Shown one piece after another: positions 5,546-12,935 of a stretch of 26,006 bases of DNA (positions are counted from its first letter, which is position 1; every line of letters begins with the position of its first letter). Below the pieces are notes generated by a model. That model saw only the letters and a list, made by a program, of their open reading frames with translations. It was not told where the DNA came from and made no database searches. Source of the DNA: a virus; IMG/VR virus record IMGVR_UViG_3300023219_000157, positions 1 to 26,006 of that record; one strand, given 5' to 3'. The position numbers and the translations under genes were made by a program.

Positions 5546-5628
5546 ACACAATAAACTGGTTTAAAAGATGGTTCCAGCGCAACAAAGATATTGACTTACA
5601 AGGCCGCTATGATTCATTGTGGCCGTGA
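5542..5628 (+). CDS. 28-residue peptide, last gene of the early operon
   Basis: ATG 5542-5544 shares the A of the preceding TAA and has GGAG 8 nt upstream (5530-5533), inside the second repeat copy. The peptide is MNTINWFKRWFQRNKDI followed by DLQGRYDSLWP; the N-terminal half could be a basic amphipathic helix. The stop lies 3 nt from the stop of the convergent spanin gene. Coding status rests on the ribosome site and position only. Confidence 0.45.
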   Translation: MNTINWFKRWFQRNKDIDLQGRYDSLWP

Positions 5629-5643
5629 TTATTAATCATTGCC
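5621..5643. terminator. Hairpin over the convergent operon junction
   Basis: GGCCGTGATT (5621-5630) and AATCATTGCC (5634-5643) pair across a 3-nt loop, with one C-T mismatch and one G-U. It covers both opposing stop codons. Neither side is followed by a T-tract, so intrinsic termination is not assured; it may act in both directions or protect 3' ends. Confidence 0.4.
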
Positions 5644-6270
5644 AGTCATGTCCACTAAATCGTCAATTACTTTGTCCTGACCTTGCTTATAGTGGTTCAA
5701 TTTGACTTGATATTCATCGACTTGGTTGAGCCAATTCAGAAGAGTTAGGGCCCCGTCCTTTGTGAATCCCATAATTGCATAATCGCAATAGTCTCGTTTT
5801 CCTTCTTCACAGAAGATTCTCCAGTCATCGGTTGTTTTTTGAGTGACGGTAACCGTAATGGCGATATCGGGGGAATAGGACTGGCGGGCCTGAATATCAC
5901 AGGTTTCACGCGCACCGGAATGACTACCGGACTGGATGAGGCACATGACGTGAGCAATACGGCGCTCAAAATCGTTGCCGGTATCAAAAGGCTTCTCACG
6001 AAGTTCTTTTTCATAAATCGAGCGGAGAGCATTTATTTCCCTTTCCTTTTCGCTTGTCAAACGCGTGATAGCATTATCTTTCGTAAACATTTCATTTGCG
6101 TGTGTCTGTGACATACTGGCGGTCTTTTCCTGATATTCTCGGGCCAGCTTTTCGGCTTTTGCCGCCACCTCGAAAGCAACACGTAGTTCCACTTGATGTG
6201 TATAGGCATTAAACAGAAAATAGATAGCAATTCCCATCAAGGCCATAGCAACACCAGCAATCTTAATCAT
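5632..6270 (-). CDS. Rz-like i-spanin
   Basis: 212 residues. An N-terminal membrane anchor (MIKIAGVAMALMGIAIYFLF) is followed by a periplasmic helical region about 25-95 rich in Glu/Lys/Ala (coiled coil), the usual layout of inner-membrane spanins, which fuse inner and outer membranes at the end of lysis. A shifted-frame ORF inside it encodes a proline-rich lipoprotein, the diagnostic Rz/Rz1 nesting. It is longer than lambda Rz (153), with a C-terminal extension (about 140-212). GGGAA lies 5 nt before the ATG and the start is 1 nt from the upstream gene. Confidence 0.85.
   Translation of the reverse strand: MIKIAGVAMALMGIAIYFLFNAYTHQVELRVAFEVAAKAEKLAREYQEKTASMSQTHANEMFTKDNAITRLTSEKEREINALRSIYEKELREKPFDTGNDFERRIAHVMCLIQSGSHSGARETCDIQARQSYSPDIAITVTVTQKTTDDWRIFCEEGKRDYCDYAIMGFTKDGALTLLNWLNQVDEYQVKLNHYKQGQDKVIDDLVDMTGND
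5745..6032 (-). CDS. Rz1-like o-spanin lipoprotein, nested in Rz
   Basis: 95 residues entirely inside the i-spanin gene in another frame. A signal peptide runs from the basic MKKNFVRS through ILSAVLLTS to the lipobox LTSC (lipidated Cys at residue 30 from the upstream start). The following 35 residues hold about nine prolines (PVVIPVRVKPVIFRPASP...), as in Rz1, and the chain ends hydrophilic. The start at 6032 has AAGGG 6 nt upstream; a second in-frame ATG at 6012-6014 (MKKNF) would give a more standard signal peptide. It should localise to the outer membrane and pair with the i-spanin. Confidence 0.88.
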   Translation of the reverse strand: MLSARFMKKNFVRSLLIPATILSAVLLTSCASSSPVVIPVRVKPVIFRPASPIPPISPLRLPSLKKQPMTGESSVKKENETIAIMQLWDSQRTGP

Positions 6271-6271
6271 A

Positions 6272-6511
6272 TCAATTCCCGTTCTTCAACTTAATAAGCG
6301 TCTCGTTAAAGCTGGCCGTATCCTTGCTGGACCCATTGATATAAAAAGCAACGATACCACCAGCTAATCCACAGAGAGCATATAGGGCAGCAACATGCGT
6401 CTGGTCAGAGCCACCATTGAAAACGATGTAACTGACATTTGCGGCACAAAATAAAAGTGTCGAGACCATTACCCGGCGCCGTTGTTTTTTCGATGGTTTA
6501 TATGGTTCCAT
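6272..6511 (-). CDS. Holin candidate (two membrane spans)
   Basis: 79 residues, AAGGA upstream of the ATG. A basic N-terminus (KPSKKQRRR) is followed by two hydrophobic segments, about 14-31 (VMVSTLLFCAANVSYIVF) and about 41-58 (ALYALCGLAGGIVAFYI), with a hydrophilic tail. It lies between the endolysin and the spanins, where phages commonly keep the holin. Small-holin assignment is from topology and position; two other small membrane genes upstream are rivals. Confidence 0.6.
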   Translation of the reverse strand: MEPYKPSKKQRRRVMVSTLLFCAANVSYIVFNGGSDQTHVAALYALCGLAGGIVAFYINGSSKDTASFNETLIKLKNGN

Positions 6512-6520
6512 GAATTGTCC

Positions 6521-6964
6521 TTAAAATTTAGTATAAGATTTGCCGTCAAAAATCAGGCATTCACCCCGATTACCTTTCTCGATTACAGAAACATGTACCC
6601 AACCAGAATGCGGTATCTTCGGATCGTGAAATTCCAAAATTATTTGATCAAATTTACAGAAAGTACTTATCCATTCGGCCAGATCCCGATTAGGAATACA
6701 TGGTACTTCAATATCCGCCGCCTGCCCTTTGGTATGTTGTGATGTATCCTTTGATCCCAATAAACGGTTCAATTCGGAACAGCGAAAGCCGCTGGACGGT
6801 ATAAAAGGTATTCCATAGTTCATTCGTACCGGTTCAAGGATTTCAGCAGCCAGCAGCTTTAAATTGGCAATCTCTTCTGTGCTCGGTATATTATCTATTC
6901 CATATCGCAATGCTGTTGCAGAGTGAGTTAATTCTTTCAAAGTAAAATGGGGGGAAAGATTCAT
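6521..6964 (-). CDS. M15 peptidase endolysin
   Basis: 147 residues, single catalytic domain of the peptidase M15A type. Zinc ligands are visible: SQHTKGQAADIEV (H77, D84) and GWVHVS (H124); SSGFRCSELNRLLG precedes the first His as usual. These enzymes cut the peptide part of peptidoglycan (D-Ala-type or L-Ala-D-Glu bonds). No signal peptide is present, so export needs a holin. Its ATG overlaps the stop of the preceding membrane gene (ATGA), and a holin candidate and spanins follow, giving a complete lysis cassette. Confidence 0.93.
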   Translation of the reverse strand: MNLSPHFTLKELTHSATALRYGIDNIPSTEEIANLKLLAAEILEPVRMNYGIPFIPSSGFRCSELNRLLGSKDTSQHTKGQAADIEVPCIPNRDLAEWISTFCKFDQIILEFHDPKIPHSGWVHVSVIEKGNRGECLIFDGKSYTKF

Positions 6965-7185
6965 TTATCTGCCTTTTGATCAAGCCGGGCATTCACCTGA
7001 TCTAGTTTGATTTCAATTCTTTCCAATATTTGATGGGCATAATTCTGGCCCACCTCAACTGCGGTCAATCTATTTTCCACTGACATCGCCCAGGCAACCA
7101 AACTGAAAACCATACAAATTGTTGTTATGATGTGGCCGTATGAGACTTCTTTTTTTATGTGCCAACCCTGATTGTCTTTAGACAT
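6961..7185 (-). CDS. Small membrane protein with coiled-coil tail
   Basis: 74 residues from ATG 7183-7185, chosen for a perfect GGAGG 5 nt upstream and because it shares the A of the preceding TAA. One membrane span about residues 17-36 (HIITTICMVFSLVAWAMS) is followed by a coiled coil (LERIEIKLDQVNARLDQKAD). This span-plus-coil layout resembles haemolysin XhlA-like lysis helpers, but family membership is not certain; it could also be an antiholin. Confidence 0.65.
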   Translation of the reverse strand: MSKDNQGWHIKKEVSYGHIITTICMVFSLVAWAMSVENRLTAVEVGQNYAHQILERIEIKLDQVNARLDQKADK

Positions 7186-7454
7186 TAAATCCTCCATAAA
7201 ATTAAATATAACATAGATACCATTAATGGTGTGATGAAATCAAGAATTTCAAATTGTTCTGGTGGCTTTAGCCGACCGCCCCATTCATTCCGCGCATACC
7301 ATCCAATAGCCAGATATGCTCCGGCATAACCCACGCCAAATAGACTGAAAATCGAGATTAACCAGACTGTAAGTAATCCATGATGCAGTCCCAGGGCCGC
7401 AAACCAACCCTTAGACCACTTGATGATAAGCCATCGTTTTTTAATTGGTCCCAT
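7185..7454 (-). CDS. Three-span membrane protein, holin-like
   Basis: 89 residues beginning MGPIKKRWLIIKW. Hydrophobic stretches lie at about 16-35 and 37-50 (VWLISIFSLFGVGYAGAYLA) and at 70-88 (FITPLMVSMLYLILW). The central GWYARNEWGG recalls a motif common in phage membrane proteins near lysis genes. GGAG precedes the ATG, which shares the A of the upstream TAA. Could be the holin or an accessory protein. Confidence 0.6.
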   Translation of the reverse strand: MGPIKKRWLIIKWSKGWFAALGLHHGLLTVWLISIFSLFGVGYAGAYLAIGWYARNEWGGRLKPPEQFEILDFITPLMVSMLYLILWRI

Positions 7455-7852
7455 TATTTAATCTCCGTAAAATTTTGTGTTAGAGATCCCCAATGATTCA
7501 CCAGCCGGTCCATTTCTTCAATTTTATATTTCTGGTGAACCGTCATTTTACAACATTCTTCAATCATTGCAGAAACTTTTTCTGTGAAATTGATATCGTT
7601 CATAGTTTCCAAAGTAATTGTATGGTTTTTTGAGCAAATATAATAATTACCATCTGCCCTTTTAATAGCCTTGCCCTGGGCGTCACATGCTGATCCGGTA
7701 ATAAGCAAAGCTATTGCCTGAGGATTTGTGATTAAATTATCCCGGTGGATATTTTTACGAACAATCCGAACCTTTACCAATACGCCATCGCAGTCAAACA
7801 CACGATCTATATGATTTATATCTGGAAATTCATCTCTGTTTTTTTCAATCAT
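7454..7852 (-). CDS. Hypothetical protein (132 residues)
   Basis: Begins MIEKNRDEFPDINHIDRVF, with AGGTGA upstream. Soluble; six cysteines are spread along it, with ECC at about 99-101 and others near SACDAQG and YICSKNH. No membrane span or signal peptide. I do not recognise a family. It separates the tail-tip genes from the lysis genes and is coupled to the next gene by TAATG. Confidence 0.6.
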   Translation of the reverse strand: MIEKNRDEFPDINHIDRVFDCDGVLVKVRIVRKNIHRDNLITNPQAIALLITGSACDAQGKAIKRADGNYYICSKNHTITLETMNDINFTEKVSAMIEECCKMTVHQKYKIEEMDRLVNHWGSLTQNFTEIK

Positions 7853-7860
7853 ATTATCAC

Positions 7861-9870
7861 CTAAATTGATATCTCTTCACCACCGCCGCCAGATATTCCA
7901 CCACCGCCACTTCCAGAAGCGGGGGGGGCACCCACATCAGGCGTTGTAATTGTGCCAACATAATGCCTTCCGCTGTCCGCGGATACTTCTCTGATCTGAG
8001 TTGTGGCGATATAAGTGACCGACCCTCCTTCAAAAAGCGGATCATCTGCATAAATATAATGCACTGTGTCCACCAGCAAGCCCGTCACGGATCCGCCATC
8101 AATAAATTGCTGGCCAAACCCATTAATCAAAGTATGCGGGGCAATATTGATTGTTGCCACTCCGGCCGATTCACTGGCTGTCAAATACACCGTGCTGAGA
8201 GGATCCGTTGATACTAAAGATCCGGCCACATTAACGGCCGGGAGATTTCTTTGATCGTTGTGTTTTTCATTTTTAACCGATTTTGCTACAGAGAAAACCG
8301 GCTGTTCATCGGTGGCCGGTTGCCAGCCATATATAGTGTCGTCCTCTTCAAGTAAGGTTTGCTGAATAACAAATCCAACATTATCCTGATCATCCTTGGC
8401 GAATTTAATAGCCCATTCCTGAACAATATATTTTTCGTTGGCAATGTTGAATGGCGTGTAGGTGAAATTTACCGTGTCCATAACTTGGTCCTGAAGGCCG
8501 ACCGCGTTAAAAGTCAAATCAAGCTGTCGCTGGAATCTGTTTCTGAATAGGAAAATCTTTGAAATTCGCTGGGCCCGGACTGCATTTGTAGTGAATGGCA
8601 GATCAAGTTGCAACCATTGTTCGTTACCTCCATCCTCAGTGACAAATACCGTAGGCTGTAGCGGTGTATAATCCCTAATCTGGAAATCCTCATCCTCAGA
8701 AGCAAACACACCCCTGACGCCATTGGATTTTGACGCCAAGCTATTTTGGGCCCGTAAACTGATCCCGCTAATAATATCGTCTGTTGTTCTGGATTTGACG
8801 GCTGCCCGCGGTGCCCCGGCATACACCCGCCACTTACCGGATTGTGGCGCAACATTTCCAGCCATAGAACTTACAAGTATTTGAAGATTTGCTCTATGAT
8901 CATTTTGAGGATCAATAATTCCATCACAGGTATATCTTGTTTGAGTCTGTAATAATGTGGCATCGAACCCCGTATCGAAACCGCTATCGAATCCCGCCGC
9001 CTTTACAGGGATTTGTTCATCACAGATATTCGCTTCTGCTATAATATTGGGCCAGTCAATTCTGGTTTCTGCAAATCCCATTCCGGCAATTAAAATTCCG
9101 TCATATGTTCCTGGTGTATTATTGATCCGGATACCCCGCAAATAATCGACAATACACAAGACCGGATTATTTGAAAACTCCCAGGTTGTTGGATCTTCCC
9201 GGCGATGCGTTCCTGATCCGCCATTGGTATCATCTTTTCGGGGGTCGTATATTTTCCGACCTTTGATAATCTGAATGGGATTTTGAAATCCCTGTTTGAA
9301 TTTTTCCGGATCAAAAGTCAGCTTGAAATGATAATAGGCAATCCCCCGCAGACGGTGCGCGGCTGTCCATTTTAAAGAGTTGGCATCAAGATCAGCATCC
9401 ACCGTCTGATCGTCAGTTCCTAGATGGGTAAATCTCTGCATAACTCCGGCAAATGTGCCGGTTGCATTATCTCCAGAAAATGGAACTTCAACCCCGCCAA
9501 AAATGAATTTTTCAAACGATTCAATTTCATGCCCCGCAACAGCAATAATCAGGGATAAAAATTTATTATTTGTACCATATGCTTCCCGATAAACCAATGA
9601 TCCAGATGTTGCGGCTGTTCCATATATGATCTGTCTTGTGGCTGCTGTGTCAATAGTGAGCCTTAAATTTTGACCTTGTTGCGCTTGTAAAGGTGCTGCC
9701 CTTGCTGAATCACCTGCTAAAATACTCAGCCCTGTTTGTAAGGCACCTGCCAATATTCCAGTTGCAACAAAAGAAGTTAAGGTTGATCCAATAATAGCAG
9801 ACAGTGCAGTGCCAAGACCAGGAACAAACAAGAGGCCGGTTAATGCTACAAGTTTAACTACTTTACCCAA
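7861..9870 (-). CDS. J-like tail tip / host-specificity protein
   Basis: 669 residues. An N-terminal hydrophobic Gly/Ala stretch (about 1-50) is followed by QIIYGTAATSGSLVYREAYG and by a region with YDGILIAGMGFAET, features of lambda gpJ / GTA megatron-type central tail proteins that close the tail tube and contact the host. Residues about 290-303 contain FDSGFDTGFD. The C-terminus ends in a glycine-rich run (SGGGGISGGGG). It is shorter than lambda gpJ (1132), so receptor binding may reside elsewhere. Start is a TTG overlapping the previous stop by 8 nt; no strong ribosome site is visible. Confidence 0.8.
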   Translation of the reverse strand: MGKVVKLVALTGLLFVPGLGTALSAIIGSTLTSFVATGILAGALQTGLSILAGDSARAAPLQAQQGQNLRLTIDTAATRQIIYGTAATSGSLVYREAYGTNNKFLSLIIAVAGHEIESFEKFIFGGVEVPFSGDNATGTFAGVMQRFTHLGTDDQTVDADLDANSLKWTAAHRLRGIAYYHFKLTFDPEKFKQGFQNPIQIIKGRKIYDPRKDDTNGGSGTHRREDPTTWEFSNNPVLCIVDYLRGIRINNTPGTYDGILIAGMGFAETRIDWPNIIAEANICDEQIPVKAAGFDSGFDTGFDATLLQTQTRYTCDGIIDPQNDHRANLQILVSSMAGNVAPQSGKWRVYAGAPRAAVKSRTTDDIISGISLRAQNSLASKSNGVRGVFASEDEDFQIRDYTPLQPTVFVTEDGGNEQWLQLDLPFTTNAVRAQRISKIFLFRNRFQRQLDLTFNAVGLQDQVMDTVNFTYTPFNIANEKYIVQEWAIKFAKDDQDNVGFVIQQTLLEEDDTIYGWQPATDEQPVFSVAKSVKNEKHNDQRNLPAVNVAGSLVSTDPLSTVYLTASESAGVATINIAPHTLINGFGQQFIDGGSVTGLLVDTVHYIYADDPLFEGGSVTYIATTQIREVSADSGRHYVGTITTPDVGAPPASGSGGGGISGGGGEEISI

Positions 9871-10273
9871 TTTTAAATACTTTCATAAGTTCTAAAGTTG
9901 GAATTTCGTCCAATCCCTCATCAGTGACAAAGACGGATTGCTGACCAATACACATTCCTATAACCGGGCCATCATCCCGGACAGTATAAACAACATCTCC
10001 ACGCATGGCGTTGTGGATAGGCAGGGCCGGGCCCAAGACGTTCTTAAGGGTGTCCAATAGGTTACGTTGCCCATGAGCTTTAATGGCCTTCAGGGCGCTT
10101 CTTTTGTTATCATATTTCACAAAGGCTTCAGTAACAGGATTGTGATCAGTCATGGCCCGGACAGCCTCACCACACATCTGGCAGCAATCCCATGAACCCC
10201 ACTGGAAAGGCTTGGTTCGGATACTGTCAATAAACCGTATGAAATCAATTTCCCATGTGGGTCTTTTTGTCAA
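9863..10273 (-). CDS. NlpC/P60-like (DUF6950-type) tail-tip protein
   Basis: 136 residues beginning MTKRPTWEIDFIRFID. The motif FQWGSWDCCQMCGEAVRAM carries the nucleophile-like Cys of NlpC/P60 peptidases, and MRGDVVYTVRDD matches the 'GD' strand of that fold; GTA gp14-type proteins occupy this place. A clear catalytic His is not obvious, so activity is uncertain. Start is TTG with a strong AGGGGGG upstream, overlapping the previous stop as TTGA. Position between hub and J-like protein supports a tail-tip role. Confidence 0.72.
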   Translation of the reverse strand: MTKRPTWEIDFIRFIDSIRTKPFQWGSWDCCQMCGEAVRAMTDHNPVTEAFVKYDNKRSALKAIKAHGQRNLLDTLKNVLGPALPIHNAMRGDVVYTVRDDGPVIGMCIGQQSVFVTDEGLDEIPTLELMKVFKIG

Positions 10274-10908
10274 AATCCCCCCCTAAAATTAAATTCTCCA
10301 CCTCTACCTCCACCTCCACCCCGGCCAACTGTTGACACATCTCCAGAATTTCCCCAGATAATTTGATCATCCAAATCTGTAACGAATTGCAAACCTAAAT
10401 CGCCTGGAAAAATGTTTTGTTGGGCATCATTTGTCAGTCTGACAAAATTACTCCGGGTTAACAGAGCAGTTTCTGTCACAAGATCAATCGTGATTCCGCC
10501 ACTGTCAGCATCTACAGCCAATTGAATTTGGTCGATAAATCCAACGGCAAGAATAACCGTACCAAGGACAACACGATCATCATCGAAAAACACAATCAAA
10601 AATTCGAACGGTCGAAATGTTGTGTCCTGGGTTGTCACTTCATCCACAAGTTCGGGCATTAAACCGGTCATTATATGGGACAGGGTGGCCTTAAGAACCA
10701 CATCGGTTAAATCTGTGACCTCAGTGACCCCCGAGATGCTGCCCATGTCGCCAAGGCCCTGCCAGGTCTTGCTGTTGGCAATAAGTTCACCAGTGCCGGA
10801 CCAGACATTCACAACACCTGAATCGAAACCAAGCTCTAAAAGAAGGGCCCAATTTTGTTTACCGCTTGCGACAACAGTATCTACAGGTCCATCGAGTGGC
10901 CGGGTCAT
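10270..10908 (-). CDS. Tail hub protein (GTA gp13 / DUF2163-like)
   Basis: 212 residues. LLLELGFDSGVVNVWSGTG and KTWQGLGDMGSISGV near the N-terminus resemble the beginning of baseplate-hub proteins in GTA-like tails. Strand-rich throughout, no membrane span. The C-terminus is low complexity, Gly/Arg/Phe-rich (GRGGGGGRGGEFNFRGGF). It sits between the 64-residue protein and the NlpC-like protein, matching GTA order (distal tail, hub, peptidase, megatron) once inserted genes are ignored. Start ATG shares the A of the previous TAA. Confidence 0.68.
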   Translation of the reverse strand: MTRPLDGPVDTVVASGKQNWALLLELGFDSGVVNVWSGTGELIANSKTWQGLGDMGSISGVTEVTDLTDVVLKATLSHIMTGLMPELVDEVTTQDTTFRPFEFLIVFFDDDRVVLGTVILAVGFIDQIQLAVDADSGGITIDLVTETALLTRSNFVRLTNDAQQNIFPGDLGLQFVTDLDDQIIWGNSGDVSTVGRGGGGGRGGEFNFRGGF

Positions 10909-11102
10909 TATTTGCTGTTATCAAGAAACGCCTGAATTTCAACAGGGGTTTCATCTTCTTTGGAAATTACATATCTGTGAAAGCTTTGAGATTTAGTTTC
11001 ATCTGTCAAAGTGTCATAAATTTCATTTGCTTCGCGTACCTGAATAACGCCAGAAGCCAAAACCTCACAACGATTAATTACAGTTCTTTCTTTAAGTGCC
11101 AT
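10908..11102 (-). CDS. Small tail-region protein (64 residues)
   Basis: Begins MALKERTVINRCEVLASG, preceded by AAGGA. Pattern 'VI...EVL.SG.IQVREA' followed by SFHRYVIS resembles a small protein often found among phage tail genes of Proteobacteria; no function is known to me. Two beta strands and a hydrophilic C-terminus are likely. Confidence 0.62.
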   Translation of the reverse strand: MALKERTVINRCEVLASGVIQVREANEIYDTLTDETKSQSFHRYVISKEDETPVEIQAFLDNSK

Positions 11103-11121
11103 TTTATTAATTCCTTATATG

Positions 11122-11742
11122 TTAAGTTTGATATGAGCCAGTCAAGTATATGGTTGCCGCAGTATCAATTGAAAATTCCACCGATGCGCCTCCTGCGGGA
11201 TCTGCTGCGAATAGTAAAGCAAGCGTGGTGTTGGCTGCTACATCAGTCAGTAATTGTTTCCCTGCTCCAAAGACTAAATCTGAGGTGCGTATCGATAATG
11301 CGGCTCTACCCGTTGCCGAACTAGCTGAGGTAAAAGGAAGTCCAGATATCCGCATATTCCCCGTGCCTGTATGTGCAGACCATACTAACCCTATTTGGAA
11401 ATGAACCATGTCTCCTATTTTAGTGAACCGCCCTGATTGTTCTGAATAAGTGCCTACTCCTGTGGTAGTTACACCGATGACTGTTGGCGTGAATGTGCCC
11501 TCTTCATAGTCATCAAGCAGATTGGCTGCCGCCGGTCCGCCAAATTTAACACCTTGTTGTGATTGCGCAATACCTCCGGGCTCATTAACCCAGACTTTCG
11601 CGCCGCCAGCATCATAATCTGTTGCACCAAAAACTTCATCATTATTGTCGTTAATCTTGTCGCCACCAGCCCGAAGATCATCACCCGTGTCGTCGTTGGG
11701 AACGGTGCCCAAGCCAACTGATTGTTGTACATAAAGTGCCAT
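11122..11742 (-). CDS. Fibre-like tail protein
   Basis: 206 residues, with strong AGGAG upstream. N-terminal VPNDDTGDDLRAGGDKIND is a short motif common at the start of phage fibres and structural proteins. The middle has DDYEEGTFTPTVIG, GVGTYSEQSGRFTKIGDMV and a TGTGNMRISGLPF segment, a beta-structured module that recurs in phage tail-fibre and spike tips. No collagen repeats or peptidase motif. It is inserted between the major-tail-like paralogue and the small gene preceding the hub. Likely a surface adhesin or tail decoration. Confidence 0.72.
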   Translation of the reverse strand: MALYVQQSVGLGTVPNDDTGDDLRAGGDKINDNNDEVFGATDYDAGGAKVWVNEPGGIAQSQQGVKFGGPAAANLLDDYEEGTFTPTVIGVTTTGVGTYSEQSGRFTKIGDMVHFQIGLVWSAHTGTGNMRISGLPFTSASSATGRAALSIRTSDLVFGAGKQLLTDVAANTTLALLFAADPAGGASVEFSIDTAATIYLTGSYQT

Positions 11743-11751
11743 TTTCTTCTC

Positions 11752-12243
11752 CTAAATTATTGCATTATCAAATGTGATCATATCATTGTCAAAGGTTATG
11801 TTTGAATTGTCGAATGTAAAAACATCGTTTATTGCTTGCCATCCACCCTGTAGGGTCATGGTGATATCAGCAGTTACCGCCTCTTCCACTGCCCCGGTCT
11901 GGGTTAGGCTTGTCACAAATGCAATGGCTTGTTCTTTATCCGCACCCTTAAATTGTCGCCTTACATAGATTGGCTGTCGCGTTCTAATCCGGTTTTGTAT
12001 TTCTGCAAAAGCTGCATCCGATGGTACAAGAAAATCTGTCAGATTTAAAACAGTCTTTTTCTGTCCAGATATTGGCTGAAAATCCCCCGCATCTCCTTTG
12101 CTCGAAACATCAATTTCCACGCCGGTTTCTTCCCAAGAAACATTTGTTTGACCGCCAAGGGCAGTAAAAACATTTGGCTGTCCATTTCCAGTCCTGATCG
12201 TTACGACAATTGTGGTGCCATTATCAACGGTTGATACTGCCAT
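11752..12243 (-). CDS. Second major-tail-protein-like paralogue with heptad tail
   Basis: 163 residues. The first 130 align by eye with the main tail tube protein at 15985-16401: MA-STV-NGT, VFT, EET-x2-EIDVSSK, AG-FQ-I-GQ-KT in register, so they are paralogues of the TP901-1-type major tail family. A C-terminal extension of 25 residues carries three heptads of the form xTFDNxx (FTFDNSN, ITFDNDM, ITFDNAI). Ribosome site GAGGTGA, start TAATG. Its place after the distal-tail gene suggests a specialised tail-tip ring or tail decoration rather than the main tube. Confidence 0.75.
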   Translation of the reverse strand: MAVSTVDNGTTIVVTIRTGNGQPNVFTALGGQTNVSWEETGVEIDVSSKGDAGDFQPISGQKKTVLNLTDFLVPSDAAFAEIQNRIRTRQPIYVRRQFKGADKEQAIAFVTSLTQTGAVEEAVTADITMTLQGGWQAINDVFTFDNSNITFDNDMITFDNAII

Positions 12244-12935
12244 TAGATCACCTCTTCAAATCCTATAGTTATGGGCAAAAAAACCACCTCTTCTGTTTGA
12301 AAAGGTATTGTGCTGCTTATTCGCCGTGCAATTATTTGAGCCTTTTTGGTTTTAATCACAGCATTGTTTGGGGGACTGGTCCGAATAGTTGGTTCAAATT
12401 GTAACTTAACTTTCCCAAACGCATCGGTTACCGCGTCTTCTGTCAACATATGAGCTTGGGCTTGCTGCTGAAACATGTCCCCTATCTTCATTATGGTGCT
12501 GTTCAAGGGCCAATCACGGGTGTTAAGGCTGTTTCCTGACTGCCCGGCACCGTCCACCGCTCCGAGGCCCGGAAATTCGCCGGCGTCAAATGTGATTATA
12601 TCAGAATCAAATGTGACTGTCGTATCGTCAAAGGTTGGGCCGGGATTTACAATAAATGTTTGGGCAAATTCTCTATCCGGATCGTTAACCAAAAATGTCC
12701 CCTGGCGACCTTTGAGTGAATTAATCCACGCTGTGAGGTCAAGCCAATCTGATTTTTTCAAATTGTTGGTTGAAAGCTCACCGGTGAAACGGTCAGTTGT
12801 TCCGGCACCGTGGGATTGAATGTTGACAATCCTAGAAATATCACTTTCGAAAACTGTGTCATTCACATCAAGGGTGAAAGAAACTTTCGCTGTTTTCAAG
12901 CCGGTCGGTAATTCGCGGGGGAAAGTTATTGTCAA
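12243..12935 (-). CDS. Distal-tail-like minor tail protein
   Basis: 230 residues directly after the tape measure, the usual place of the distal tail protein. The N-terminal half (about 1-100) is a beta-rich domain with KGRQGTFLVNDPDREF; the second half begins GAVDGAGQSGNSLNTRDWPLN (split here), and ends with a strand-rich part (PFQTEEVVFLP). Between them lies TFDDTTVTFDSDIITFD, the same 7-residue repeat seen at the end of the following gene. Start is TTG overlapping the previous stop as TTGA, with GGGAGG upstream. Family assignment by position and domain layout. Confidence 0.65.
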   Translation of the reverse strand: MTITFPRELPTGLKTAKVSFTLDVNDTVFESDISRIVNIQSHGAGTTDRFTGELSTNNLKKSDWLDLTAWINSLKGRQGTFLVNDPDREFAQTFIVNPGPTFDDTTVTFDSDIITFDAGEFPGLGAVDGAGQSGNSLNTRDWPLNSTIMKIGDMFQQQAQAHMLTEDAVTDAFGKVKLQFEPTIRTSPPNNAVIKTKKAQIIARRISSTIPFQTEEVVFLPITIGFEEVI

